40,068 nucleotides of DNA from UBA4416 sp046594225 (GCA_046594225.1 JBKJPW010000188.1:1-40068), one strand, 5' to 3'; shown: positions 31,252-40,042, counted from the first letter of the stretch. Notes: generated by a model from the sequence alone, not told the origin. Program-made: numbers and translations.

Positions 31252-32733
31252 TTAATATGATGTTTTTAACTCTACTCGTCTGTTTTGTGCGCGACCAGTG
31301 GCTTTTGCATTATCTGCTACTGGTTTAGTTTCACCAAAACCACTTGCGTTTAATCTTGTATTAGAAATACCTTTTGAAATTAAGTATGCTTTTACAGATT
31401 CAGTTCTTTTTTGTGAAAGAGTCATGTTGTATTCGTCGTTCCCAACATTATCTGTATGACCTTCAATAGTTAAATTAACCCCATCATAACGATTTAATAT
31501 CGTCACAAGATCGTCTAATTGTGTATTAGAAACTAATTTTAACTTATCGCTATTTGTTTCAAAATAAATTTTGCTAGCAATTACAGTTATTCTTATGATA
31601 TCTTCTTTTGCCATTTCCGGGCAACCTTTGTTGCTAATAGTTCCTTTAACATTGGGGCAACGGTCATCTATATCCGAAACACCATCTCCATCTGTATCAG
31701 GACAACCAGCAAAAGCTAGTATGCCTGCTAATTCAGGACAACGATCTTCTTCGTTTACTATACCATCTTTATCATTATCTAACGTGCAACCTGTCCCATC
31801 AACTTTATATCCAGTTTTTGTACCTGGGCATTTATCGTCAATATCAGCAATACCATCTTTGTCAGAATCAGGACAGCCTTTTAATTCTACTGGACCGAAA
31901 ACATCTGGACAACGATCTTCATTATCAGTAATGCCATCTAAATCTTTATCCGGACAACCTTTTAAAGAAGCAAGGCCTGCAACATCAGGACAACCATCCA
32001 TGTAGTCTGCAATGCCGTCTAAATCTTTATCCAAAGGACAGCCACTTTTATCAACTGAAATACCAACTGGAGTATTAGGACATTTATCATTTTTATCAGC
32101 AATACCATCTTGATCAGTATCTTTCATTTTACCTAAATTAAAAGTTAAACCAACTGTATGGTATAAATATCCATCATTATATCCGCCTTTTTCAAAATCA
32201 ATATCATCAGCAGTTGTATACATAAATGATTCCTGTAATTGAAGAGAAACAACACTGGAAAGGCGAATGTTGAACCCACCACCAATTGATGGTAAAGCAT
32301 AATCGTAACGCTCATCATCAACAGTTTGATAATCTTCATGCATTATAGCACCAACACCAACATATAAATAAGGGCGTAAAATGTATTGTGAGGTTAAAAG
32401 GTTATAACGCAAAACTAAGTTTGCAGTATTTAAACGTGTCAAGAAACGATTTTGATCAACCGCTGGAGACCATGCTGTTTTTGGTTCTACGTTTCCTACT
32501 TCACCTCTTGTTAAAAACAAAGAGGCATCAAAGTGTTTAGAAAGATAACGAGAAACCGAAACACTTGCAAAAGCATAAGAAGCCTGCCCCTCGGTATAAA
32601 AACCTTGACCACGATCTCCATTATATTGTGTAAGACCACCATGTATACCTATGTTCCATTTTTTGTCTTCTGTTTGCGAATAAGTAATCAGTGTTAATAT
32701 GCACAAGGCGCATAATAGTAATTGTTTTTTCAT
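31252..32733 (-). CDS. OmpA family protein with thrombospondin type 3 repeats
   Basis: 493 residues. Signal peptide MKKQLLLCALCILTLITYSQ; N-terminal beta-barrel (about 22-205); calcium-binding TSP3 repeats (about 206-375) with the recurring D-D-G-I-D-D-C-P pattern (DTDQDGIADKNDKCPNTPVG, DKDGIADIDDKCPGT, DTDGDGVSDIDDRCPN); and a C-terminal OmpA peptidoglycan-binding domain (about 385-493) containing LTIEGHTDNVGNDEYN and LSQKRTESVKAYL. It links the outer membrane to the cell wall. Its promoter and leader hairpin are nearly the same as those of the ice-binding adhesin operon, so they are likely expressed together. Confidence 0.95.
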   Translation of the reverse strand: MKKQLLLCALCILTLITYSQTEDKKWNIGIHGGLTQYNGDRGQGFYTEGQASYAFASVSVSRYLSKHFDASLFLTRGEVGNVEPKTAWSPAVDQNRFLTRLNTANLVLRYNLLTSQYILRPYLYVGVGAIMHEDYQTVDDERYDYALPSIGGGFNIRLSSVVSLQLQESFMYTTADDIDFEKGGYNDGYLYHTVGLTFNLGKMKDTDQDGIADKNDKCPNTPVGISVDKSGCPLDKDLDGIADYMDGCPDVAGLASLKGCPDKDLDGITDNEDRCPDVFGPVELKGCPDSDKDGIADIDDKCPGTKTGYKVDGTGCTLDNDKDGIVNEEDRCPELAGILAFAGCPDTDGDGVSDIDDRCPNVKGTISNKGCPEMAKEDIIRITVIASKIYFETNSDKLKLVSNTQLDDLVTILNRYDGVNLTIEGHTDNVGNDEYNMTLSQKRTESVKAYLISKGISNTRLNASGFGETKPVADNAKATGRAQNRRVELKTSY

Positions 32734-32750
32734 TTAGATTGGTTTTATTT

Positions 32751-32767
32751 GTGAATTAATTTTCACG
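32751..32767 (-). promoter_or_regulatory. Leader stem-loop of the OmpA transcript
   Basis: Minus strand: CGTGAAAATTAATTCAC, containing arms GTGAA/TTCAC. The 17-bp sequence is identical to 39956-39972 upstream of the ice-binding gene, at the same 3-bp distance from the -7 box. It is expected to lie at the very 5' end of the mRNA. Confidence 0.65.
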
Positions 32768-32770
32768 CGA

Positions 32771-32837
32771 CAAAATTGAACAAATAAAAAAAAATATATA
32801 TTATATTGCTATTGCAATAACTTACATCATTCACACA
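32771..32837 (-). promoter_or_regulatory. Shared regulon promoter upstream of OmpA/TSP3
   Basis: Minus strand: TGTGTGAATGATGTAA (32822-32837), 15 bp, ATATAA (32801-32806), 22 bp, CAATTTTG (32771-32778). The 16-bp element is identical to those of CsbD and the ice-binding gene. The start codon is about 38 bp downstream. Confidence 0.8.
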
Positions 32838-32854
32838 TTGATTCTTTTAAATGA

Positions 32855-32884
32855 AAAATGTCATAGAAAATTCTATGACATTTT
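32855..32884. terminator. Intrinsic terminator after DoxX
   Basis: AAAATGTCATAG and CTATGACATTTT form a perfect 12-bp stem around AAAATT, 23 bp beyond the DoxX stop. It ends the four-gene adhesin/T9SS transcript. Confidence 0.88.
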
Positions 32885-32907
32885 AAACTACAATAAATTA
32901 TTTCGTA

Positions 32908-33333
32908 TCACTTTGTAAATAATAAATAATCTAATGAATAGGTATTCCAAGAATTTGGCACAACTAATAAAAATAATAGTAGTAATAATCTTGGTAACAC
33001 AAACCGCATGTCCCACATTGGCGTATTAATTCCGAAGCCTATAGAAGCTATAATTAAATTAATTCCCAATAGGTATAATGCGCAATACTCAAAAAGTCCT
33101 AAAACTAATAAAGCACCGCAAATTAACTCTGTGTACGAAGTAAACCAGGCGGCACAAACCGTCATAAATTTTGGTATACCTTTATTTAAAAAAGTAGTTT
33201 GGTATGTTTCTATAACATTTTTTACTTTAATTTTAAACACAATATCATAGCCCTGAAAGAAAAACAAAAGCCCTAAAAAAACACGAGCAATACATACTGC
33301 TATTACTTGATGATTTTGTATAAGTAATTTCAT
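32908..33333 (-). CDS. DoxX family membrane protein
   Basis: 141 residues with four hydrophobic helices. The N-terminal VIAVCIARVFLGLLFFFQGY followed by D-I-V-F, then FTSYTELICGALLVLGLFEY and a C-terminal helix ending in VVPNSWNTYSLDYLLF, fit the DoxX family. Biological role uncertain (redox or respiratory partner in some members). Last gene of the operon that begins with the ice-binding adhesin, 47 bp after the PorE-like gene. Confidence 0.8.
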   Translation of the reverse strand: MKLLIQNHQVIAVCIARVFLGLLFFFQGYDIVFKIKVKNVIETYQTTFLNKGIPKFMTVCAAWFTSYTELICGALLVLGLFEYCALYLLGINLIIASIGFGINTPMWDMRFVLPRLLLLLFLLVVPNSWNTYSLDYLLFTK

Positions 33334-33380
33334 GATTTAAAACAGCCTTTGATATGATTAGTTTCCAATAGATATTATAA

Positions 33381-35321
33381 CTATTTTTTTATAACAATAA
33401 ATTCAGTTCTTCTGTTTTTTTGATGCTCTTCTTCCGAACAAGTTGATAAAACTAAACCATCGCATGAACAGCTATTTACTAATTTAGATTTACCATAACC
33501 TTTTCCTGTTATACGTTCAGGATGTGTGATTCCTTTTTTAATATAATCAACCGATGCTTTTGCTCTTTTATCAGATAACAGTTGATTATAGGATTTTGAT
33601 TCTCTACAATCTGTGTGAGAGCCTAGCTCTATAACCATATTAGGATAGTCATTCATGATAGTAATGATTTTTTTTAATTCATTTTCGGCATCAGGACGTA
33701 TCGAATATTTATCTAAATCAAAATATATTGCTTTAAACTCTACTACTTTTGCTAAATCAACACCTTCTTTTATTTTTTCAGCAACAGTTTCTTTTTCTTT
33801 TTTAAGAAGTATCACATCTGCAATAACAATTAATTCTTTTCCTAAAGTATTAGCGTCAGTTTCTCCGTTGTTATATGTTTCGCGTTCGCCAATAAGTTTA
33901 TATTGTTTATTAGTAGCAACTAAAAAAGTATAAGCTGCATTGTTTTTAGTGGTTACAGTATCAATTATTTGACTTTTTTCATCTAATAAAGTGATAAATG
34001 TATTTGGGATACGATTTCCATTAATATCTTTAGCGATACCTTTTAATGTTTTACCTAAATCAACCCATTTCAAAAATTCAACTGCGTAAATATCATCATC
34101 TCCTTTTCCACCTTCTCTATTTGAGGAAAAGTAGCCTTTATTAGTTTTACCGTCAACAATTACTGAGAAATCATCAAATCTTGTATTTAAAGGTGTTCCA
34201 GCATTATATACATTATCAAAACTAGAGCCCGTTACAGAAGCAATAAAAATATCTAAACCACCTAAGCCAAAACGGCCATTAGATACAAATAATAATTTAC
34301 TATTTTTTTCTTCTAAAAAAGGAAATGTTTCATCACCTTCTGTGTTAATTTTATCTCCTAAATTTTCTGGTTGATTCCACTCACCTTTTTCGTTTTTAGT
34401 TGTTCTATAAATATCAGCTCCACCAAAACCGCCTGGCATATTACATGTAAAATACATGGTTTTCCCATCAGCAGATAAACATGGGTGCCCAACTGAATAA
34501 TTATCATTATTATGATTAAACGGAATTGGCTCTGACCATTTTCCATCAACATAGCTGCTAAAATATATCTGAAGTTCTACCATCTTATCTTTACTTTTAT
34601 CTTTGTAGTGATTTCTTGTAAAGGCAACGTATGTCCCTTCTTTATTAAAGCTAGCTGGCCCATCATGTAATTTACCATCTAAACCTTTTTCAAATATTGC
34701 AGGCTTACCTAATTGATTGTCTTTTATTTCAGACGAGTACATATTCAAATACGGCATCCCGTTCCAATTGGAAGTTCTTTTTATCATTTTTGCTACAGAC
34801 CTGGTAGAAGCAAAAACCAAACTTGTTTTGTAGAAGGAAGTGCCAAAATCTTGAGCCTCTGAGTTTACATCTAAATTTGTTACTTTATACTTCCCGTCAT
34901 CTTTTAATAAATCTGCTAATTCTGCTTTATGTAATTTATAATCAATTGCTCTTAAGTCATTTGGTTTTAACTCATAAAATTTGTCTAAACTAATATACGC
35001 GCGATCATACTTATTATTTGATTTTAAAATCATGGCGTATTTGAAATGATCTTCGGGTAAAACACCCGTTGGCAAGTTTACTAGTTTCGAGTATTCAATT
35101 TCAGATTCAGTATCTTGATTCATATTGTGATATGCTTCTGCTAAATGACGTTGGCCTTCAGGTGTTAAACTTTTCGCTTGAGAATAAGCAACAATTGCAT
35201 CATCATAAGCGTATTTAAAAGCATACTTATCGCCTTGTATTTCTTTTTTCGATTTTTCTTGTGCGATAGAACTTAAACTAAATCCTAAGCATACGATGAC
35301 TGGTATAAATAAATTTTTCAT
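33381..35321 (-). CDS. PorE-like OmpA family protein (T9SS-associated)
   Basis: 646 residues from the ATG at 35321 (signal peptide MKNLFIPVIVCLGFSLSSIA, then QEKS). An upstream start would overlap the PorP gene. Order of domains: TPR region (about 25-145), WD40/PD40-like beta-propeller (about 160-420, with YMYFTCNMPGGFGGADIYR-type blades and LFVSNGRFGLGGLDIF), a carboxypeptidase-regulatory-like domain (about 425-510) and a C-terminal OmpA domain (about 525-646) with IYFDLDKYSIRPDAENEL, ELGSHTDCRE and LLSDKRAKASVDYI. The same architecture is seen in PorE, which anchors the T9SS to peptidoglycan. It sits behind a PorP/SprF gene, as is common. Confidence 0.9.
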   Translation of the reverse strand: MKNLFIPVIVCLGFSLSSIAQEKSKKEIQGDKYAFKYAYDDAIVAYSQAKSLTPEGQRHLAEAYHNMNQDTESEIEYSKLVNLPTGVLPEDHFKYAMILKSNNKYDRAYISLDKFYELKPNDLRAIDYKLHKAELADLLKDDGKYKVTNLDVNSEAQDFGTSFYKTSLVFASTRSVAKMIKRTSNWNGMPYLNMYSSEIKDNQLGKPAIFEKGLDGKLHDGPASFNKEGTYVAFTRNHYKDKSKDKMVELQIYFSSYVDGKWSEPIPFNHNNDNYSVGHPCLSADGKTMYFTCNMPGGFGGADIYRTTKNEKGEWNQPENLGDKINTEGDETFPFLEEKNSKLLFVSNGRFGLGGLDIFIASVTGSSFDNVYNAGTPLNTRFDDFSVIVDGKTNKGYFSSNREGGKGDDDIYAVEFLKWVDLGKTLKGIAKDINGNRIPNTFITLLDEKSQIIDTVTTKNNAAYTFLVATNKQYKLIGERETYNNGETDANTLGKELIVIADVILLKKEKETVAEKIKEGVDLAKVVEFKAIYFDLDKYSIRPDAENELKKIITIMNDYPNMVIELGSHTDCRESKSYNQLLSDKRAKASVDYIKKGITHPERITGKGYGKSKLVNSCSCDGLVLSTCSEEEHQKNRRTEFIVIKK

Positions 35322-35340
35322 ATTATAGTTGTTGTAATGA

Positions 35341-36282
35341 TTAAAAATGTCTAGGGGTATGTATTTGTTTTTTACTTGAAAAGATAAAATCATATCTCAA
35401 CATAATTTCATGACTTCCTTGATGATACTTGAAGTTTTGAAGACCATAGGAATAGTCGTATGAATAACCAATATGAAATTGTTGTGTTAAATCTAATCCT
35501 ACTAACAGTCCAACCGCATCACCAGTTCTATACATAGCTCCAATTAAAACTTTTTTCATAATTAAGAAGGATGCTGTAACATCTGCTTGAACTGGAGCCG
35601 CAGCAGTTACTTTAACCAATGTTGTTGGTTTAAAGTCTAGATTATCAGTAAGTTTTATCATTGTACCTGCTATAAAAAAATAGTGTCTCTGCTCTTTCCC
35701 TGCTAAAACATTTGAAGCAGTTTGATTTAAGTCAGAATAATTATTTTGCATAATTTTTGGCACAGATAGTCCTGCATAAAAACGCTCTCTAGAATAATAC
35801 GCGCCAAAACCAAAGTTTGGAGTAAAGCGATTATTGATATTATTTTGAAACGAAGGGTCAACCTGTTGATCTAATTGAACAGAGCTTAAGTTAGCTTGAA
35901 ACATATTTGCACCAGCACTTAAACCTAAAGCTAATTTTGATTTTTTATTTAACTTCATGATATATGCAAAATCTATAACAGCCGAAGTATTATTGGTTGG
36001 TCCAATTTTATCATTGGATACAGATAATCCAAGACCTATGTGTTCGTTTTTTAAAGGCGAATGCATCGTTAATGTTTGAACAACAGGAGCACCTTTGTAA
36101 TTTACCCATTGAGAACGGTGTAGTGCAGTGACTGTTAAAGCATCTCTACTGCCGGCATAACCAGGGTTAATAACTAAACTGTTATACATATAGTGTGTGT
36201 ACATTGGATCTTGTTGCGCTTTAATTGACCCACAGCTTATTAGCAAGATTAGAGGTGTAATTATTTTTTTGAATGTTTTCAT
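35341..36282 (-). CDS. PorP/SprF family type IX secretion membrane protein
   Basis: 313 residues with a signal peptide (MKTFKKIITPLILLISCGSI, ending KAQ). Family features are QQDPMYTHYMYNSLVINPGY at the mature N-terminus, AGSRDALTVTALHRSQWVNY, then HSPLKNEHIGLGLSVSNDKI and the C-terminal HIGYSYDYSYGLQNFKYHQG with HEIMLRYDF. PorP/SprF proteins partner with a cognate type B T9SS cargo encoded next to them. The gene directly upstream encodes such a cargo, so this is probably its dedicated secretion or surface-attachment partner. Confidence 0.93.
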   Translation of the reverse strand: MKTFKKIITPLILLISCGSIKAQQDPMYTHYMYNSLVINPGYAGSRDALTVTALHRSQWVNYKGAPVVQTLTMHSPLKNEHIGLGLSVSNDKIGPTNNTSAVIDFAYIMKLNKKSKLALGLSAGANMFQANLSSVQLDQQVDPSFQNNINNRFTPNFGFGAYYSRERFYAGLSVPKIMQNNYSDLNQTASNVLAGKEQRHYFFIAGTMIKLTDNLDFKPTTLVKVTAAAPVQADVTASFLIMKKVLIGAMYRTGDAVGLLVGLDLTQQFHIGYSYDYSYGLQNFKYHQGSHEIMLRYDFIFSSKKQIHTPRHF

Positions 36283-36323
36283 TTTAATTATGTTTAATGA
36301 GAATTAATGTTTTGTTTACTATG

Positions 36324-39300
36324 TTATCTGTTTAAATAGATAGTTCCCTTAAAAAATTTCGAACCGTCACCTAAATCAAGAACATAGAAATATGTACCCG
36401 TTGGTAAAGCATCACCACCTATTCTTAATCCTTTAGAACATGAACCGTCCCAAGTGTTTTGATAAGGTGTTGCTTGAAATACTTTATCACCCCAACGATT
36501 AAAAATTGTGAAATTATTATTTGGAAATCTGTCTATACCTCTAATAACGAATAGATCATTGATGCCATCATCATTTGGAGAAAAACCTTCTGGTATATTA
36601 AAATCAAGCGGGAATGTTTCAACGGTTGAACTATTATTAGTTAAATTTCCATCCAGTTCATTTCCACTTACAGTAGCAGTATTAATATAACTTCCTGAAT
36701 TTTGAACAGTGGCGGTAATAGTTAAGGTTTCTGATGCCCCACTATTTAAATTTCCAATTGACCAAATACCTGTTGAATTATTATATGTTCCTATTGTTGC
36801 ATTTGATGAAACAAAAGTATACCCACTTTGTAATATATCATTTACAACAACGCCCGTTCCATTTAATGAACCATTATTCGTAACAGTAATAACAAATACA
36901 ACCGTACTACCAACAACTGGATTGATTATATTTACTGTTTTGATAATGCTTAAATCGTTTGAGCAATTTGTTACAATAACAGAAGTTGTAGAGTTATTAG
37001 ATGTACATGTGCCATTTGAAACGGTTAATGAATATGTTCCTGCGTCAGATAAAGTTGAAGAAAGAATTATTGGATTTTGTAAAGAGGATGTAAAACCAGT
37101 TGTACTTGTCCATGAATAAGTTCCATTTGCAATGAAAGTACTTGTTAAGTTAATTTGACTACCCATACAAACAGGAGAATTACTATTTGCCATTGCTATA
37201 GGAGAAGCTAAAACAATGAGTGATACATTGCTAGAAGTTTGATTAGGTAAACAAGTACCACTCACAACAACATTATAATTTATAGCAGCATCTGTTAAAC
37301 TCACAGGGTTAATAGTTAATGAAGCTGTAGTTGCGCCTGAAATTGCTCCACCGTTAATTATATTTACTAAGCCTTTTCTCCACTGATAAGTTAAACTCGT
37401 TCCAGTAGCAGCAACTGTAAAAGTTGCTGAACTACCTTCGCAAACTGTTTGATTTGATGGTTGAGATGTGATAGTTGGCGTTGTTCCAATAATTAACGAT
37501 ACGTTATTAGATATAGCGTCGGGAAGACATGCCCCACTTATTATTACGTTATAGTTTAAAGCAGCATCTGTTAATGCAACAGGGTTGATAGTTAATGAAG
37601 CAGTAGTTGCACCAGAAATAGATACTCCGTTTATTAGATTCACTAACCCTTTTCTCCATTGGTAGGTTAATCCTGTTCCGATAGCGGCAACTGTGAAAGT
37701 AACTGAACTACCTTCACAAACTGTTTGATTTGATGGTTGAGATGTAATTGTTGGCGAAGTGTTAATGATTAAAGAAACATTATTTGATATTTCATTAGGA
37801 AGACAACCTCCCATTACAACAACATTATAATTTAAAGCAGCGTCTGTTGCATTAACTGGATTAATAGTTAATGACGCTGTAGTTGCGCCTGAAATTGCTC
37901 CACCGTTAATTATATTTACTAAACCTTTTCTCCATTGGTAGGTTAATCCTGTTCCGATAGCGGCAACTGTAAATGTAACTGAACTACCTTCACAAACAGT
38001 TTGATTTGATGGCTGAGATGTGATAGTTGGCGTTGTTCCAATAATTAACGATACGTTATTAGATATAGCGTCAGGAAGACATGCCCCACTTATTATTACG
38101 TTATAGTTTAAAGCTGCATCTGTTAATGCAACAGGGTTGATAGTTAATGAAGCAGTAGTTGCACCAGAAATAGATGCGCCATTAATTAGATTCACTAACC
38201 CTTTTCTCCATTGATAGGTTAACACTGTTCCTGTAGCTGCTACTGTAAATGTTACTGAACTACCAATACATGCTATTTGATTTGATGGCTGAGATGTAAT
38301 CGTTGGCGCTGTATTTACTATTAAAGAAACATTTATAGATGTTACACTAGGAGCGGATGATCCACTAACTACAACATTATAATTTGATGCTGCATCAGCA
38401 ATACTTGCTGGATTAATAGTTAAAGTAGCGGTAGTAGCGCCCGAAATATTTCCCCCATTAATTAAATTTATTAAGCCTTTTCTCCATTGATAAGTTAATG
38501 CCGTACCTGTTGCTACAACAGAAAAAACAGCAGAGTTTCCCTCACACACCGTTTGATTAGATGGTTGAGTAATAATAGTTGGAGGCAATCCTGTGCCGCA
38601 ACTTCCTGCGGGTATAGTAACATTTACAGAGGCAGTATTTAAAGCGCCATTTGTTGTAAGCGCTCTGCCATCAATAATAACACCATCAGCTAAACTAATT
38701 GCGCCGTTAAAAGAAACAAAAGTTCCTTTGAAATTTGAAGAACTGGCTATACTAATTGCACCTTGTACTTTCCAAAACACATTTTTTGCCTGTGCACCGT
38801 TTATTAAGTTAACCTTTGCGTAAGTACCCGTAGTTAAACCGCCATTATTTATATTAATTACAAACACAGCATTAGGATTGCCTAACGCGTTAAGATAGAG
38901 TGTATCAACAAATGTTGCAGCAGCGTTCATCAAATATGTGTGCGGAGTAAGAACAAGTCTATTTCCGAACTGAGCAGGATATAATAACTCGATATCAATA
39001 GGTAGTGTATTCAAATAATTATAAACATTCAATAAATCAGCGGCACATGCTGCAGTAGTTCCATCAGGAACAGCATGAATTGTTCCTATAACTATATTGG
39101 GGGTTCCAAAACCTGTGGTAGTACCAAGATCTGTTCCAACATCGCCTATCACGTTTGTAACTGTTAGGTTGTTAGTAGCAGGACCGTTAGATGTAAATAA
39201 GGCAAAACAATCAACTGCGCCAAGTGTTGGAGCTAGTGGCCCGTTAAGTACAGGGCTTCCGCAACCAATAGGTGTATATGCTAATACATTATCAATGTTA

Positions 39301-39938
39301 ACAGCTCCGGATGTAGATAAGGCTCTTCCTTCGAGTGTATCACCAGCCATCATATTTATAGCAGCATTATTAGCAACAATAGTTCCCTTCATGGCAACTC
39401 CTGCAGCTATACTCACTAAACCTTCCACTTTCCAAAACACGTTACATGCTTTAGCTCCATTAATTAAACGAACGTTAGCGCCAGGGTTTACAGAAAAAGG
39501 GGCTTCTATTTTAAAGATAAATAGAGCATTTGGATCACCCAGACCATCTAAAGTTAAAGTTAAATTTAATGTAGTAGCTGCTGCTATTGAGAAAACTCCT
39601 GCATTAAGAATTTGTCCGTTACCTAGTAAAGGCGCGGGGAAAAAAGTTGGAACAGTTGCATTCAATTGGTTATATGCAATTGTAAGATCTGCCGCACAAG
39701 CGCCCGTTGCACCATTTCCATTATGCATCACGCCATTTACGTTTCCAAAGCCCGTGATAGCGCCACTATTGGTTCCAACATTACCTGTAACTTGAGAAAT
39801 GCCAGTATTACCTACAGCACCAGCCGACGTAAAGAGTACAAAATCTGCTGCAGTTCCTAAGTTAGGAGCTTGTCCAAAATGTACTTTTGGAAAAGATAAA
39901 ATAACAATTGTTATTAAGAGTAATAGTTTTGTTTTCAT
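36324..39938 (-). CDS. Secreted ice-binding-type adhesin with T9SS type B sorting domain
   Basis: 1204 residues from the ATG at 39938, which gives a signal peptide (MKTKLLLLITIVILSFPKVH, ending FGQ). Two DUF3494 ice-binding-protein domains follow (about 24-222 and 235-445), each with the LGTAADFVLFTSAGA or DCFALFTSNGPATN start, ISQVTGNVGTNSGAITGFG and the NVFWKV(E/Q)G core. Then come five Ig-like repeats of 92 residues (453-912, YQWRKG and VCEGSSVTF), a sixth diverged Ig-like unit, a DUF11 domain (about 996-1110) and the gliding-motility C-terminal domain (IPEGFSPNDDGINDLFVIRG, FNRWGDKVFQ). It is predicted to be a surface adhesin able to bind ice or a similar ordered surface. The PorP partner gene follows. 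Confidence 0.93.
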   Translation of the reverse strand: MKTKLLLLITIVILSFPKVHFGQAPNLGTAADFVLFTSAGAVGNTGISQVTGNVGTNSGAITGFGNVNGVMHNGNGATGACAADLTIAYNQLNATVPTFFPAPLLGNGQILNAGVFSIAAATTLNLTLTLDGLGDPNALFIFKIEAPFSVNPGANVRLINGAKACNVFWKVEGLVSIAAGVAMKGTIVANNAAINMMAGDTLEGRALSTSGAVNIDNVLAYTPIGCGSPVLNGPLAPTLGAVDCFALFTSNGPATNNLTVTNVIGDVGTDLGTTTGFGTPNIVIGTIHAVPDGTTAACAADLLNVYNYLNTLPIDIELLYPAQFGNRLVLTPHTYLMNAAATFVDTLYLNALGNPNAVFVININNGGLTTGTYAKVNLINGAQAKNVFWKVQGAISIASSSNFKGTFVSFNGAISLADGVIIDGRALTTNGALNTASVNVTIPAGSCGTGLPPTIITQPSNQTVCEGNSAVFSVVATGTALTYQWRKGLINLINGGNISGATTATLTINPASIADAASNYNVVVSGSSAPSVTSINVSLIVNTAPTITSQPSNQIACIGSSVTFTVAATGTVLTYQWRKGLVNLINGASISGATTASLTINPVALTDAALNYNVIISGACLPDAISNNVSLIIGTTPTITSQPSNQTVCEGSSVTFTVAAIGTGLTYQWRKGLVNIINGGAISGATTASLTINPVNATDAALNYNVVVMGGCLPNEISNNVSLIINTSPTITSQPSNQTVCEGSSVTFTVAAIGTGLTYQWRKGLVNLINGVSISGATTASLTINPVALTDAALNYNVIISGACLPDAISNNVSLIIGTTPTITSQPSNQTVCEGSSATFTVAATGTSLTYQWRKGLVNIINGGAISGATTASLTINPVSLTDAAINYNVVVSGTCLPNQTSSNVSLIVLASPIAMANSNSPVCMGSQINLTSTFIANGTYSWTSTTGFTSSLQNPIILSSTLSDAGTYSLTVSNGTCTSNNSTTSVIVTNCSNDLSIIKTVNIINPVVGSTVVFVITVTNNGSLNGTGVVVNDILQSGYTFVSSNATIGTYNNSTGIWSIGNLNSGASETLTITATVQNSGSYINTATVSGNELDGNLTNNSSTVETFPLDFNIPEGFSPNDDGINDLFVIRGIDRFPNNNFTIFNRWGDKVFQATPYQNTWDGSCSKGLRIGGDALPTGTYFYVLDLGDGSKFFKGTIYLNR
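37201..38580 (-). repeat. Five 276-bp tandem repeats inside the adhesin gene
   Basis: The conserved QPSNQ codons recur at 38553, 38277, 38001, 37725 and 37449, exactly 276 bp apart. Units two and four are nearly identical over their second halves (ISGATTASLTINPVALTDAA, IISGACLPDAISNN), while units three and four share their first halves. This mosaic pattern points to recombination between units. Copy number is likely to vary among strains. Confidence 0.9.
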
Positions 39939-39955
39939 GTTATTGAATTTAAATA

Positions 39956-39972
39956 GTGAATTAATTTTCACG
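39956..39972 (-). promoter_or_regulatory. Leader stem-loop of the ice-binding adhesin transcript
   Basis: Minus strand: CGTGAAAATTAATTCAC, identical to the OmpA leader at 32751-32767 and also 3 bp from the -7 box. The arms GTGAA/TTCAC close a 6-base loop. It may stabilise the mRNA 5' end or bind a regulator. Confidence 0.65.
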
Positions 39973-39975
39973 TTA

Positions 39976-40042
39976 CAAAGTAGGTTCATTTATTTGCCTT
40001 CTGAATTACATGAACAATAAATATATTTACATCATTCACACA
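39976..40042 (-). promoter_or_regulatory. Shared regulon promoter upstream of the adhesin operon
   Basis: Minus strand: TGTGTGAATGATGTAA (40027-40042), 15 bp, ATGTAA (40006-40011), 22 bp, CTACTTTG (39976-39983). Both hexamers are perfect, and the box shares the context CC..CTTTGTA.CGTG with the CsbD promoter. The start codon follows after about 37 bp. Confidence 0.8.

Noticed and set aside
37201..38580. CRISPR-like regular repeat
   Set aside because: The period is 276 bp and translates into Ig-like domains. There are no short repeats with unique spacers.
36709..39795. Several plus-strand frames opposite the ice-binding adhesin (for example 36709-37119 and 39097-39795)
   Set aside because: They mirror the low-complexity, repeated adhesin sequence and have no domain, signal or promoter support.
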